DNA of 26,929 bases from an uncultured Lachnospiraceae bacterium (lineage in GTDB: Bacteria > Bacillota > Clostridia > Lachnospirales > Lachnospiraceae), in contig CAJUNR010000051.1 of the NCBI GenBank assembly GCA_910587765.1, positions 1 through 26,929 on the forward strand, written 5' to 3'. The notes beneath the pieces were generated by a model, which saw nothing but the letters and a program-made list of their open reading frames with translations, made no database searches and was not told the origin of the DNA. Below, piece after piece: positions 1 through 7,628 of the stretch. The stretch's first letter is position 1; each line of letters starts with the position of its first letter. A program made the translations under genes and the position numbers.

Positions 1-116
1 CGCAGCGGTACTAAGGCGCGAAAAGACCGCGCCTAAGGACCGGCGCCCTTCAATGAGTCTTTCAGGAAGATCTGCCCTCACCAGGCTGAAACCGGCATGG
101 GTGTGAAATGTAACAA
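1..116 (+). repeat. Dispersed palindromic element, copy 1 (left part outside window)
   Basis: Bases 1-55 are identical to the reverse complement of 4628-4682 and of 24966-25020. The core hairpin pairs 7-20 with 28-41 around the loop AAAAGAC (21-27), with two mismatches. The right part runs through TCTTTCAGG (58-66) to the terminal motif GTGTGAAA (101-108). The left arm is missing because the window starts inside the element. The element ends a few bases before the luxS ribosome binding site, so a transcript starting upstream of it would carry it in the luxS 5' leader. Confidence 0.85.
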
Positions 117-135
117 TAACAAGGAGGTATCTTTC

Positions 136-618
136 ATGGAAAAAATCACAAGTTTCACGGTAGATCATATCCGGCTGGTTCCCGGAGTTTATGTGTCCCG
201 CAAGGACCTGGTGGGCGATACCGTCGTCACCACCTTTGACATCCGCATTACCAGCCCCAACGACGAACCGGTCATGAACACGGCGGAGCTGCACGCAATG
301 GAACATCTGGCCGCCACATTTCTCAGAAATCATCCGGTATTCGGACCAAAGACGCTCTACTTCGGGCCGATGGGCTGCCGGACCGGCTGCTATCTGCTGC
401 TGATCGGGGACTATGAGTCCAAAGACGTAATCGGGCTGCTGACAGAAACATTTGAATTTATACGGGATTTTGAAGGCGAAATCCCCGGCGCCTGCGCCAG
501 GGACTGCGGCAATTATCTGGATATGAACCTGCCGATGTGCAGATGGTGGGCCGACCGCTATCTGAAACGGGTGCTCTACTCGATCACGGACGAGCAGATG
601 AAGTATCCGGAGCAGTGA
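136..618 (+). CDS. luxS: S-ribosylhomocysteine lyase (LuxS)
   Basis: LuxS cleaves S-ribosylhomocysteine to homocysteine and DPD, the precursor of autoinducer-2, in the activated methyl cycle of the cytoplasm. The 160-residue length is normal for the family. The metal site is visible: HAMEH (H53, E56, H57) and the distal cysteine in ARDCGNY (C124). The conserved cysteine of PMGCRTG is at residue 81. The ATG at 136 is chosen over an in-frame ATG at 97 because AAGGAGG (121-127) lies 8 nt upstream and the protein then starts as LuxS proteins usually do. The longer reading would be encoded in the repeat element. The gene stands alone; no pfs/mtnN neighbour is present. A terminator follows at 659-715. 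Confidence 0.97.
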   Translation: MEKITSFTVDHIRLVPGVYVSRKDLVGDTVVTTFDIRITSPNDEPVMNTAELHAMEHLAATFLRNHPVFGPKTLYFGPMGCRTGCYLLLIGDYESKDVIGLLTETFEFIRDFEGEIPGACARDCGNYLDMNLPMCRWWADRYLKRVLYSITDEQMKYPEQ

Positions 619-658
619 TTTCCACCGGCCGTCTTTCCCGACTGCCCGGACGCCGGAC

Positions 659-715
659 AAAAAGGGCTGTCCCGGTATGCGAAGCTGTGCGCCGCAACCG
701 GAACAACCCTTTTTT
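659..715 (+). terminator. Rho-independent terminator of luxS
   Basis: The arm starting AAAAAGGGCTGTCCCGGT (659-676) pairs with ACCGGAACAACCC plus a T-run (697-715). Pairing includes G-U wobbles. The loop is about 20 nt, and a run of six T follows CCC. It sits between luxS and the convergent transketolase genes and probably works in both directions, since an A-run lies on the other side. Confidence 0.85.
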
Positions 716-743
716 GTTAATCGTTTACCGACCGTTTTCTGTC

Positions 744-1682
744 TTATAACCAGCCTTTTACCTTCTCATAGATGCTCTTCGCGTCCAGACCGTATTTCTC
801 GATCAGCGCTTTCGCCGGACCGGATTCGCCGAAGGTATCGTTGACGCCGATGCGCAGCATCTTCGTGGGCGCCTGCTCCGCAAGCACCTCCGCCACGGCT
901 CCGCCGAGGCCGCCGATGATCGAATGCTCCTCCACCGTCACAACCCTGCCGGTCTTCCTCGCGGACGCGGTCACAAGCTCCGCATCCAGCGGCTTGATCG
1001 TGTGGATGTTGATGACCTCCGCGGAAATTCCGTCCGCCTCCAGCAGCTTCGCCGCCTCCAGGCTCTCGGACACTTCCAGACCGGTGGCGATGATCGTCAC
1101 GTCTTTGCCCTCGCGCATGGTAATGCCTTTGCCGATCTCAAATTGATACGTATCCGGATCATTAATGACCGGAACCGCCAGACGGCCGAATCTTAAATAA
1201 ACCGGTCCGTCGTGCTCGATCGCCGCCTTCACCGCCGCCTTCGCTTCCACGTCGTCGGCCGGACTGATCACGGTCATTCCGGGAATCGTTCTCATTAGAG
1301 CGATGTCCTCGTTGCACTGATGGGACGCGCCGTCCTCGCCGACGGAGATTCCCGCATGGGTAGCGCCGATCTTCACATTCAGATGCGGATAGCCGATGGA
1401 GTTGCGGACCTGCTCAAACGCACGTCCCGCCGCGAACATGGCAAAGGTGGAAGCGAACGGAGTCTTGCCCGCAGCCGCCAGACCTGCCGCCACCGTCATC
1501 ATATTGCCTTCGGCGATTCCGCAGTCGATATGACGGTCCGGAAACGCTTTCTTGAACACACCCGTCTTGGTCGCTCCCGCCAGGTCCGCATCCAGAACCA
1601 CCAGATCCGGATACTGCGCTCCAAGCTCCGCCAAAGCATTACCGTAGCTCTCTCTCGTTGCGATCTTCTTTACTTCTGACAT
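744..1682 (-). CDS. Transketolase, C-terminal subunit (pyrimidine-binding and C-terminal domains)
   Basis: This is the second half of a split transketolase (312 residues). It contains the pyrimidine-binding domain (about residues 5-170, with CGIAEGNMM and the SVGEDGASHQ region that help form the active site) and the C-terminal domain (about 185-310). With the N-terminal subunit it transfers two-carbon ketol units between sugar phosphates in the non-oxidative pentose phosphate pathway, using thiamine diphosphate. It starts inside the end of the upstream subunit gene (13-bp overlap), which suggests translational coupling and equal production. Such split pairs are common in Clostridia. A DXP-synthase-like paralogue is less likely because each half is the size of a transketolase subunit. 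Confidence 0.93.
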   Translation of the reverse strand: MSEVKKIATRESYGNALAELGAQYPDLVVLDADLAGATKTGVFKKAFPDRHIDCGIAEGNMMTVAAGLAAAGKTPFASTFAMFAAGRAFEQVRNSIGYPHLNVKIGATHAGISVGEDGASHQCNEDIALMRTIPGMTVISPADDVEAKAAVKAAIEHDGPVYLRFGRLAVPVINDPDTYQFEIGKGITMREGKDVTIIATGLEVSESLEAAKLLEADGISAEVINIHTIKPLDAELVTASARKTGRVVTVEEHSIIGGLGGAVAEVLAEQAPTKMLRIGVNDTFGESGPAKALIEKYGLDAKSIYEKVKGWL

Positions 1683-2509
1683 AATGCTTCACCTACTTTC
1701 TCTAAATCTGCCATGGCAACCGCATACTGCTCGTCATTCGGAGCAGCCCCGTGCCAGGACGCCTGATTCTCCATGAAGGACACGCCTTTTCCTTTTACCG
1801 TCTTCGCAATGATGGCCACCGGTTTTCCGGTCACAGTCTTCGCTTCCGCGAACGCCGCGCGGAGCTGGTCCATATCGTTGCCGTCCGCCACGTTGATCAC
1901 ATGGAAATTAAACGCTTCAAATTTTTTATCAATCGGATACGGAGAGCATACATCCTCAATCCTGCCGTCGATCTGCAGTCCGTTGTTGTCTACGATCACC
2001 ACCAGGTTGTCCAGCTTTCTGTGTCCGGCCAGCATGGAAGCCTCCCACACCTGACCTTCCTGAATCTCACCGTCGCCGAGCAGCGTATAGACTCTGTACG
2101 ACTTGTTGTCCAGTTTTCCCGCAATCGCCATACCGACCGCCGCGGAGATACCCTGTCCCAGAGAACCGGAGGACATATCAATACCCGCAATGTGCTGCAT
2201 GCACGGATGTCCCTGCAGATGGGACCCCACATGACGGAGCGTCACCAGATCTTCGACCGGAAAATATCCTCTGTGCGCCATCGCGCTGTAATATCCGGGA
2301 GCCGTATGTCCTTTTGACAGCACAAAACGGTCTCTGTCCGGATCCTTCGGATTCTTCGGGTCGATGTTCATCTCCTCAAAATACAGGTAAGTAAAAATGT
2401 CTGCAGCCGACAAAGATCCGCCCGGATGGCCTGCTTTTGCGCTGTGCACAGCAGTCACAATCCCTTTACGGACTTCGTTGGCCATTTTCTGTAACTCTAA
2501 AGTCTGCAT
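1670..2509 (-). CDS. Transketolase, N-terminal subunit (thiamine diphosphate-binding)
   Basis: This 279-residue subunit binds thiamine diphosphate. The diagnostic motif GDGEIQEGQVWEA is followed by VDNNGLQIDG, the GDG...NN signature that binds Mg and diphosphate. HPGGSLSAADI near residue 30 and SKGHTAPGYY near 65 are typical transketolase segments. The ATG at 2509 is preferred to an in-frame one at 2542 because AGGGAG lies about 7 nt upstream and the family starts near here. It is the first gene of a two-gene operon with the C-terminal subunit and has a promoter candidate at 2548-2575. Confidence 0.93.
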   Translation of the reverse strand: MQTLELQKMANEVRKGIVTAVHSAKAGHPGGSLSAADIFTYLYFEEMNIDPKNPKDPDRDRFVLSKGHTAPGYYSAMAHRGYFPVEDLVTLRHVGSHLQGHPCMQHIAGIDMSSGSLGQGISAAVGMAIAGKLDNKSYRVYTLLGDGEIQEGQVWEASMLAGHRKLDNLVVIVDNNGLQIDGRIEDVCSPYPIDKKFEAFNFHVINVADGNDMDQLRAAFAEAKTVTGKPVAIIAKTVKGKGVSFMENQASWHGAAPNDEQYAVAMADLEKVGEALCQK

Positions 2510-2547
2510 ATTTCTCTCCCTTTCTTTGACAGATTTATACAACTCCT

Positions 2548-2575
2548 ATAGTACCACAAATGAAATAATTTTCAA
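2548..2575 (-). promoter_or_regulatory. Candidate sigma-A promoter of the transketolase operon
   Basis: Read on the minus strand: TTGAAA (2575-2570), a 16-nt spacer, then TACTAT (2553-2548). A TGG precedes the -10, giving an extended -10 element. It lies about 40 nt before the chosen start codon. Confidence 0.55.
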
Positions 2576-2757
2576 GGGACAAAATGAACATTATCTTCTC
2601 TTTTTCATTTGTAAACGCTCATTTTCCGAAAGTTGTATTGATTCTGTATCCGCAATGTACGGTTCTTTCCTGCGGGTTTTTTCTTTCCTTGAGCGCTTTT
2701 TCTTTTTATGATCGTTTTCTATGAAAATACGATCGTTTTCTCCAGAGAAACGCGCAT

Positions 2758-3330
2758 TCAAAGTCCTGCCGCCTCTCTCATAATCTGCCGGAACTGACTT
2801 CCGCAGTGCTCCACTTCCGTCAGCACCAGGTCGATCCCCCGCGCCGACCGGTACCAGTTCTCCCGGCTGACGCCTTTGGTCGTCACCGGACAGACCAGAA
2901 TCTCCGCCTCCGGAAAGCAGACCTGATAGTACAGTCTGGCACGTCTGGCGTGATACGCCTGGCAGCAGAGCAGCGCCTTTTTCACCGAAAGCCCCGCCGC
3001 GTCCGTCACTTCCCGGGAGCGCAGGGCGTTCTCGTAAGTGAACGTCGCCTGTTCCTCCCGCCAGATACACTCCTTTGGCACTCCCTGCTCCCTCAGTATC
3101 TGCCGGAAATATGCCCACTCGGTCTCATACGCCGGATCGCCGGAGAATCTGCCGGCATGTTTGGCGTATTTTCCGGACGGCAGGATCACCGGAGCGTACC
3201 CCGCCTTCCACAGTTCGGCCGCCCGCAGCGCCAGCGCACCCTCATCGGAGCCCGGAAGGAAGAGAATATCCGCCTTCTGCGGCTCGTCCTCCAGAAAAAT
3301 AAATTCGGTATACTCGTCAATAAAACTCAT
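2758..3330 (-). CDS. DUF218 / YdcF-like protein
   Basis: This 190-residue protein resembles the DUF218 (YdcF/SanA/ElyC) family. It has the early LPGS segment after a hydrophobic strand (about 21-28), the PSGK segment (about 51-54), the QGVP...E..ATFTYENA region, and ALLCCQAYHARRARLYY, which matches the conserved H/R-containing block of the family. Related proteins act in envelope processes or bind S-adenosylmethionine, but no reaction is established for this group. There is no N-terminal membrane anchor, so it is probably cytoplasmic. Its ATG overlaps the TGA of the aminotransferase (ATGA), so the two are co-translated. No convincing terminator follows; 2590-2757 is AT-rich with short T-runs and an AGAAAACGATC direct repeat. 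Confidence 0.75.
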   Translation of the reverse strand: MSFIDEYTEFIFLEDEPQKADILFLPGSDEGALALRAAELWKAGYAPVILPSGKYAKHAGRFSGDPAYETEWAYFRQILREQGVPKECIWREEQATFTYENALRSREVTDAAGLSVKKALLCCQAYHARRARLYYQVCFPEAEILVCPVTTKGVSRENWYRSARGIDLVLTEVEHCGSQFRQIMREAAGL

Positions 3331-4499
3331 GCTTTCAATATGCCGCTTTCCTCAATCGCCCTGACCGCGCGCTCGATCTCCTCCACCGGATAGACCAGCG
3401 CCATGCGGACGTAGCCTTCGCCCAGATCTCCGAACGCCGTGCCCGGGACGACGATCACCCCCGCCTGTTCCATAAGGTCCATCGTAAACTTTTCACTGCT
3501 GCTGTAATGGTCCGGAATCGGCGCCCACACGAACATCGTTCCCTGTCCGTCCGGCACTTTCCAGCCGATTCGGCTAAGCCCCCGGCACAGCGCGTTGCAC
3601 CGCTCCTCATAGAGCCTGCACTGTTCTTTTACGCTGTCCTGCGGGCCGGTCAGCGCCGCAATCGCCGCATACTGAACAGGCAGAAACGTCCCGTAATCAA
3701 TCTGTGAGCGTACTTTTTTAAACTGTTCGATGATCCGCTCATTGCCGACGGCGAAGGAGATGCGCATCCCGGTCGTGTTGTACGATTTGGACAGGGAGAA
3801 AAACTCGATTCCCACATCCATCGCCCCGGGATAAGCCAGAAAGGACCCTCCGGTCCTGCCGCCGTAGACCAGATCCGCATAGGCATTGTCATGCAGCAGA
3901 ACGATCTGGTATTTTTCGGCAAACGCAATCGCCTTCTCATAAAAAGCGTCGTCCGCCACCGAACAGACCGGATTGGCCGGATAGGAGATCAGCATAAACT
4001 TCGCCTGTCTGGCCGTCTCCTCCAGCATATCGTCAAAGTCTGGCAGGAAATTGTTCTCCGGATACAGCGGATAGGTCACGCACTGCGCTCCGGTCAGCTC
4101 CGGCCCGATGCTGAATACCGGATAGCCAGGATCCGGCGCGAGGAAAAGATCGCCCGGATCGCAGAGCGGCAGCGCGATATGCGCCATCCCCTCCTGTGAG
4201 CCGTAGAGACTCATAATCTGCTCCGGCTTCAGTTCCACGCCGAACCGTTTTCTGTAAAAATCCCGAACCGCCTCCAAAAGCTCCGGCCGGTCCGTCAGCG
4301 CGTAGCGGTAGTTCTCCGGAATCCCGCAGGCCTTCTGCATGGCTTCCATCACATGCGCCGGCGGTGCAAAATCCGGCGTCCCCACGGAGAAGTTGTAAAC
4401 CTTTCTTCCCGCTTTCAGCAGTTCTTCTTTTTTCGTATTCAACAGGGAGAAGATTCCTTCCCCCAGCCTCTGGGATCTTCTGGAAAATGTAAGTTCCAT
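3327..4499 (-). CDS. PLP-dependent class I/II aminotransferase
   Basis: Fold type I aminotransferase of 390 residues. The PLP lysine is in SLSKSYNTTGMR (K238). Other cofactor residues are N176 in YPANPV, D204 and Y207 in HDNAYADL, and R246 in the motif after the lysine. The overall look resembles the LL-diaminopimelate / alanine aminotransferase-like subgroup, but substrate cannot be read from the sequence. The ATG at 4499 is chosen because the family begins here (F-S-RR...L...IF) and AAGGAG lies about 12 nt upstream. The open frame back to 4616 is translated repeat element and is unlikely to be protein. It is the first gene of an operon with the DUF218 gene. Confidence 0.88.
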   Translation of the reverse strand: MELTFSRRSQRLGEGIFSLLNTKKEELLKAGRKVYNFSVGTPDFAPPAHVMEAMQKACGIPENYRYALTDRPELLEAVRDFYRKRFGVELKPEQIMSLYGSQEGMAHIALPLCDPGDLFLAPDPGYPVFSIGPELTGAQCVTYPLYPENNFLPDFDDMLEETARQAKFMLISYPANPVCSVADDAFYEKAIAFAEKYQIVLLHDNAYADLVYGGRTGGSFLAYPGAMDVGIEFFSLSKSYNTTGMRISFAVGNERIIEQFKKVRSQIDYGTFLPVQYAAIAALTGPQDSVKEQCRLYEERCNALCRGLSRIGWKVPDGQGTMFVWAPIPDHYSSSEKFTMDLMEQAGVIVVPGTAFGDLGEGYVRMALVYPVEEIERAVRAIEESGILKA

Positions 4500-4576
4500 C
4501 TCTCTGACATGCTCCTTGTTCCTTTTATTTCTCACTTTTATGTACGGTTCGTCTTTGGTCTTGAATCGTATATTAC

Positions 4577-4756
4577 TGTTAATACGCCAACATACAGCCC
4601 GGCGTGGGCTGATCATCCTGAAAGACCCATTGAAGGGCGCCGGTCCTTAGGCGCGGTCTTTTCGCGCCTTAGTACCGCTGCGTCCCTTCATTAAGCGCAA
4701 GCGGGGTCTGGAAGGATAATCAGCCCGCGTTGGGCGTCCAGACCGCAGGTGTAACA
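4577..4756 (-). repeat. Dispersed palindromic element, copy 2
   Basis: The core 4628-4682 is the exact reverse complement of window bases 1-55. The arms pair GGGCTGATCATCC (4606-4618) with GGATAATCAGCCC (4714-4726), with one non-Watson-Crick position that would be a U-G wobble in RNA read from the minus strand. The outer ends are around AATACGCC (4581-4588) and GGTGTAACA (4748-4756). It fills most of the 380-bp region between the aminotransferase (-) and the DUF1292 gene (+). In its sense orientation (minus) it points at the aminotransferase. Confidence 0.88.
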
Positions 4757-4802
4757 TGATAATAAAAGTATATCACGTCCCGCCCAAACCTGCAAATGGG
4801 AC

Positions 4803-4831
4803 TTGCAAATACACGCGTATTCTGCTACAGT
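4803..4831 (+). promoter_or_regulatory. Candidate promoter of the DUF1292 gene
   Basis: TTGCAA (4803-4808), 17-nt spacer, TACAGT (4826-4831). It sits about 50 nt upstream of the start codon and just outside repeat copy 2. Confidence 0.45.
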
Positions 4832-4880
4832 AAACAGGGGAACTACTGACCAATACGATTAGGAAATGTGAGGTTTACAA

Positions 4881-5231
4881 ATGTCCAATACATGTGATGA
4901 GACCAAATGCAGCGGCGACTGCGCGTCCTGCGGCGGCGAGGGGGTAACCGTAACGCTGACTCTTGACGACGATTCAACGATCGAATGCGGAATTGTCGGA
5001 ATTTTCGATGCCGACAGCCGGGAATATATCGCCCTTCTTCCGCTGGATGAGAACGGAACCAATTCCGACGGGGAAGTCTATCTGTACCGTTATATAAGGG
5101 ATGCGGCAGGCAACCCGCAGCTCGAGAACATCGACAGCGACGAAGAATATGAAGCGGCCTCCGACGCATTTGACGAGCTTCTGGATTCCATGGAATATGA
5201 CGAACTGGTCTCCGAGAACGATCTGAACTGA
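4881..5231 (+). CDS. DUF1292 protein with a cysteine-rich N-terminus
   Basis: A small acidic protein (116 residues). Residues about 22-90 match the DUF1292 pattern: VTVTLTLDDDS, then a strand reading EYIALLPLDE and a VYLYRY strand. The C-terminus is strongly acidic. The N-terminus carries C5, C10, C14 and C17 in CDETKCSGDCASC, which looks like a metal-binding knuckle; many family members lack it. The family function is unknown. The ATG follows GAGG (4870-4873) at a short spacing. It is monocistronic, between repeat copy 2 and a strong bidirectional hairpin. Confidence 0.85.
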   Translation: MSNTCDETKCSGDCASCGGEGVTVTLTLDDDSTIECGIVGIFDADSREYIALLPLDENGTNSDGEVYLYRYIRDAAGNPQLENIDSDEEYEAASDAFDELLDSMEYDELVSENDLN

Positions 5232-5240
5232 ATACCTGTA

Positions 5241-5280
5241 AAACGGACCGGACACGCAGGCAGCGGCGTCCGGTCCGTTT
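5241..5280. terminator. Bidirectional terminator hairpin between DUF1292 gene and coaX
   Basis: A perfect 13-bp stem: AAACGGACCGGAC (5241-5253) pairs with GTCCGGTCCGTTT (5268-5280). It lies 9 bp after one stop codon and 3 bp before the other. A/T ends on both sides make it usable by both convergent transcripts. Confidence 0.85.
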
Positions 5281-5283
5281 GTG

Positions 5284-6060
5284 TCAGAAGATCGTCTGCT
5301 GATTTTTCTCGTAGATGATCTTCAGTCCTTTTAAAAGCAGCTCGTCATCCAGAATGATATGGTGTCTGCAGTGAGGGATCAGCGATCTGGCAAGACCGCC
5401 GGTCGCGATCACCGTCAGCTTCTGCCCCATCTCTTCTTCCATACGGTCGAGCATTCCGTCCAGCAGAGCCGCATTTCCATAGAAAACCCCGCTCTTCATA
5501 CAGTCCACCGTATTTTTGCCGATCAGCCTGGACGGCGGCTCAATGCTGATCTTGGGGAGCTGCGCGGTCTTCGCCGTCAGAGTATCCGCCGAGATACGGG
5601 CGCCCGGAATGATGGCCCCGCCGATATAATTTTTCTTCCCGTCTACGATACAGATGGTCGTCGCGGTCCCCATATCAATAATCGCGGCCGGAACCGGGTA
5701 TTCATGGACGACCGCCACCGCGTTGACAATCCGGTCGCTTCCCACCTGTCTGGGATCGTCCATCAGAATGTTCAGCCCGGTCTTCACGCCCGGTCCGATC
5801 ACCATCACTTCATGGTTGAGAATTTTCTCCATCGAACGCTTCACCGTACCCGTAACCGGCGGAACGACCGAGGAGATAATCCCGCCGTCCAGACCGTCCG
5901 TGCGGATGCCGTAGAGTTCCAGAATGTTCTTGAAACTGATGGCATACTCCAGCTCCGTCCGCGTAGAGACGGTGGACAGACGCTCCACAAAACAGATCGT
6001 TTCCCCGTCGATGCATCCTACTACAATGTTCGTATTTCCGATATCTACTGCCAGAATCAT
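5284..6060 (-). CDS. coaX: Type III pantothenate kinase
   Basis: CoaX phosphorylates pantothenate, the first step of coenzyme A synthesis. It is a member of the ASKHA fold that needs a monovalent cation. The 258-residue length is normal. The ATP phosphate loop DIGNTN is at residues 6-11, and GSDRIVNA and DMGTATT are the other family signatures. The ATG at 6060 is chosen because MILAVDIGNTN is the usual start and AGGGA precedes it; the longer frame from 6093 has no support. It is 13 bp downstream of a small membrane protein gene and shares its promoter. coaBC, which acts later in the same pathway, is divergently transcribed from the same intergenic region. Confidence 0.96.
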   Translation of the reverse strand: MILAVDIGNTNIVVGCIDGETICFVERLSTVSTRTELEYAISFKNILELYGIRTDGLDGGIISSVVPPVTGTVKRSMEKILNHEVMVIGPGVKTGLNILMDDPRQVGSDRIVNAVAVVHEYPVPAAIIDMGTATTICIVDGKKNYIGGAIIPGARISADTLTAKTAQLPKISIEPPSRLIGKNTVDCMKSGVFYGNAALLDGMLDRMEEEMGQKLTVIATGGLARSLIPHCRHHIILDDELLLKGLKIIYEKNQQTIF

Positions 6061-6073
6061 AGCTATCCCTTTC

Positions 6074-6259
6074 TTACCTTCTAAACAGTGCAATGACCAG
6101 CCATATCACGCTTAAAGGCGTCATCATAAAGACAAAACCGCACAGAAATTTCACCTGAAAAGACGCCTGTCCCATAAATCCATACCCCATGCCTGCCGAT
6201 AAAATACTGAAAACAAGTGCCAGCGCACTGATCGCAGCCTTGTAACCTTTCTCCTTCAT
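6074..6259 (-). CDS. Small two-helix membrane protein, function unknown
   Basis: A 61-residue protein with two hydrophobic stretches, roughly residues 8-28 and 36-58. It has a basic N-terminus (MKEKGYK) and ends FRR, so both ends are probably cytoplasmic. It is likely real: GGAAAGGGTAAGG lies just before the ATG, a good promoter lies 60 nt upstream, and the gene is 13 bp ahead of coaX. I do not recognise the family. A role in pantothenate uptake would be speculation, as it is too small to be a transporter alone. Confidence 0.72.
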   Translation of the reverse strand: MKEKGYKAAISALALVFSILSAGMGYGFMGQASFQVKFLCGFVFMMTPLSVIWLVIALFRR

Positions 6260-6320
6260 AACCTTACCCTTTCCTGTACCATATCACCGCACTCTGTCCG
6301 AGTCTTTCGCTACAGTCCAA

Positions 6321-6349
6321 AGTATAGCACAGGGCCGGCAGCAAATCAA
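6321..6349 (-). promoter_or_regulatory. Promoter of the small membrane protein-coaX operon
   Basis: On the minus strand: TTGATT (6349-6344), 17-nt spacer, TATACT (6326-6321). Five of six bases match at -10 and four of six at -35. Confidence 0.65.
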
Positions 6350-6379
6350 CCGCCGTGTCCCGGGTTTTCTGCTTTACTT

Positions 6380-6408
6380 TTACGAATGGCTGTGTCATAT
6401 TATATAAT
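6380..6408 (+). promoter_or_regulatory. Candidate promoter of coaBC
   Basis: A consensus -10 TATAAT is at 6403-6408 in an AT-rich stretch. The hexamer 17 nt upstream (TTACGA, 6380-6385) is a poor -35. It is 28 nt from the coaBC start. Confidence 0.45.
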
Positions 6409-6435
6409 AAAAAACACGATACGGAGGCCTGTCGT

Positions 6436-7623
6436 ATGTTAAAAGACAAATTTATAATACTTGGCGTCACCGGCAGCATCGCCGCCTACAAAGCCGCGGC
6501 CCTCGCCAGCGCGCTGGTCAAACTGCACGCCCAGGTGCAGGTAATCATGACAAAGAACGCGCAGAATTTTATTCACCCGGTCACGTTCGAGACTCTGACA
6601 GGCAGAAAATGCCTGACCGACACGTTCGACCGGAATTTTTCCTTTGAAGTAGAACACATCGCCGTGGCAAAACGGGCGGACGCGGCGCTGGTCGCGCCGG
6701 CCTCCGCCAACGTCGTCGGCAAGCTGGCGCACGGCATCGCGGACGACATGCTGACCACCACCCTGCTGGCATGCACCTGTAAAAAATTTCTCTCCCCCGC
6801 CATGAATACCGCCATGTATGAGAATCCCGCCGTGCAGGACAATCTGCGGACGCTGCGCACCTACGGTTACGAGATCATCGAACCCGCCAGCGGCCGGCTG
6901 GCCTGCGGGGATACCGGCGCCGGTAAAATGCCGGAACCGGACGAACTGCTCTCTTATCTGGTAAAAGAGCTGGCTTATGAAAAGGACCTTTCCGGCAGAA
7001 AAGTGCTGGTCACCGCCGGCCCCACCCAGGAGGCCATCGACCCGGTGCGCGTAATTACCAATCATTCTACCGGGAAAATGGGTTATGCCATCGCCCGCGC
7101 GGCCATGCTGCGGGGCGCACAGGTGACGCTGGTATCGGGTCCCGTGAACCTGATGCCGCCGCCTTTTGTGAAGGTCGTCCCCGTCCGGTCCGCCGAAGAC
7201 ATGTTCCAGGCAGTCGCTTCCGTCTTCCGGGAGCAGGATGCCGTCATCAAGGCGGCGGCCGTCGCCGACTACACGCCGGCAGCCGTCAGCGCAGAAAAGG
7301 TAAAGAAAAAAGACGGGGATATGAGCATCCCTCTGAAGCGCACCCGGGACATTCTGAAATATCTCGGCGAGCACCGGCGGGACGGGCAGTTCCTCTGCGG
7401 ATTTTCCATGGAGACAGAGAACATGCTCCGCAATTCTCAGGAAAAACTGGCGCGCAAAAACGTGGACATGATTGTCGCCAACAACCTGAAGGTCGCGGGC
7501 GCCGGCTTCGGCACGGATACCAATGTGGTCACGCTGATCACCAGGGACGGCGTGCGGGAACTGCCGATGATGAGCAAGGACGAGGTGGCGCACGCGGTGC
7601 TGGATCGGATCTTCGCCGTATAA
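6436..7623 (+). CDS. coaBC: Bifunctional phosphopantothenoylcysteine decarboxylase / phosphopantothenate-cysteine ligase
   Basis: CoaBC joins cysteine to 4'-phosphopantothenate using CTP, then decarboxylates the product to 4'-phosphopantetheine with FMN. The N-terminal flavoprotein domain (about 1-180) shows GVTGSIAAYKA, the active-site His region VEHIAVAKRAD and the NTAMYENPAVQ motif. The C-terminal ligase domain (about 190-395) shows AGPTQEAIDPVR and NHSTGKMGYAIA, then KAAAVADYTP. The length of 395 is typical. The ATG at 6436 has ACGGAGG (6421-6427) at good spacing; the open frame back to 6355 is not needed. It ends 5 bp from the convergent rtcB stop with no terminator between them. Confidence 0.97.
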   Translation: MLKDKFIILGVTGSIAAYKAAALASALVKLHAQVQVIMTKNAQNFIHPVTFETLTGRKCLTDTFDRNFSFEVEHIAVAKRADAALVAPASANVVGKLAHGIADDMLTTTLLACTCKKFLSPAMNTAMYENPAVQDNLRTLRTYGYEIIEPASGRLACGDTGAGKMPEPDELLSYLVKELAYEKDLSGRKVLVTAGPTQEAIDPVRVITNHSTGKMGYAIARAAMLRGAQVTLVSGPVNLMPPPFVKVVPVRSAEDMFQAVASVFREQDAVIKAAAVADYTPAAVSAEKVKKKDGDMSIPLKRTRDILKYLGEHRRDGQFLCGFSMETENMLRNSQEKLARKNVDMIVANNLKVAGAGFGTDTNVVTLITRDGVRELPMMSKDEVAHAVLDRIFAV

Positions 7624-7628
7624 GGCGC

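Noticed and set aside
97..135. Longer luxS start at ATG 97
   Set aside because: The extra 13 codons come from the repeat element, and the strong SD serves ATG 136.
2640..2720. Possible plus-strand terminator (CCGCA/TGCGG then T-run near 2680)
   Set aside because: Only five pairs over a long loop, and no gene on that strand ends nearby.
2390..2720. Riboswitch or T-box in the leaders of the transketolase, aminotransferase or ddh operons
   Set aside because: The leaders are too short or lack the conserved motifs of these elements.
4500..4616. N-terminal extension of the aminotransferase
   Set aside because: It is translated from the repeat element edge and has no counterpart in the family.
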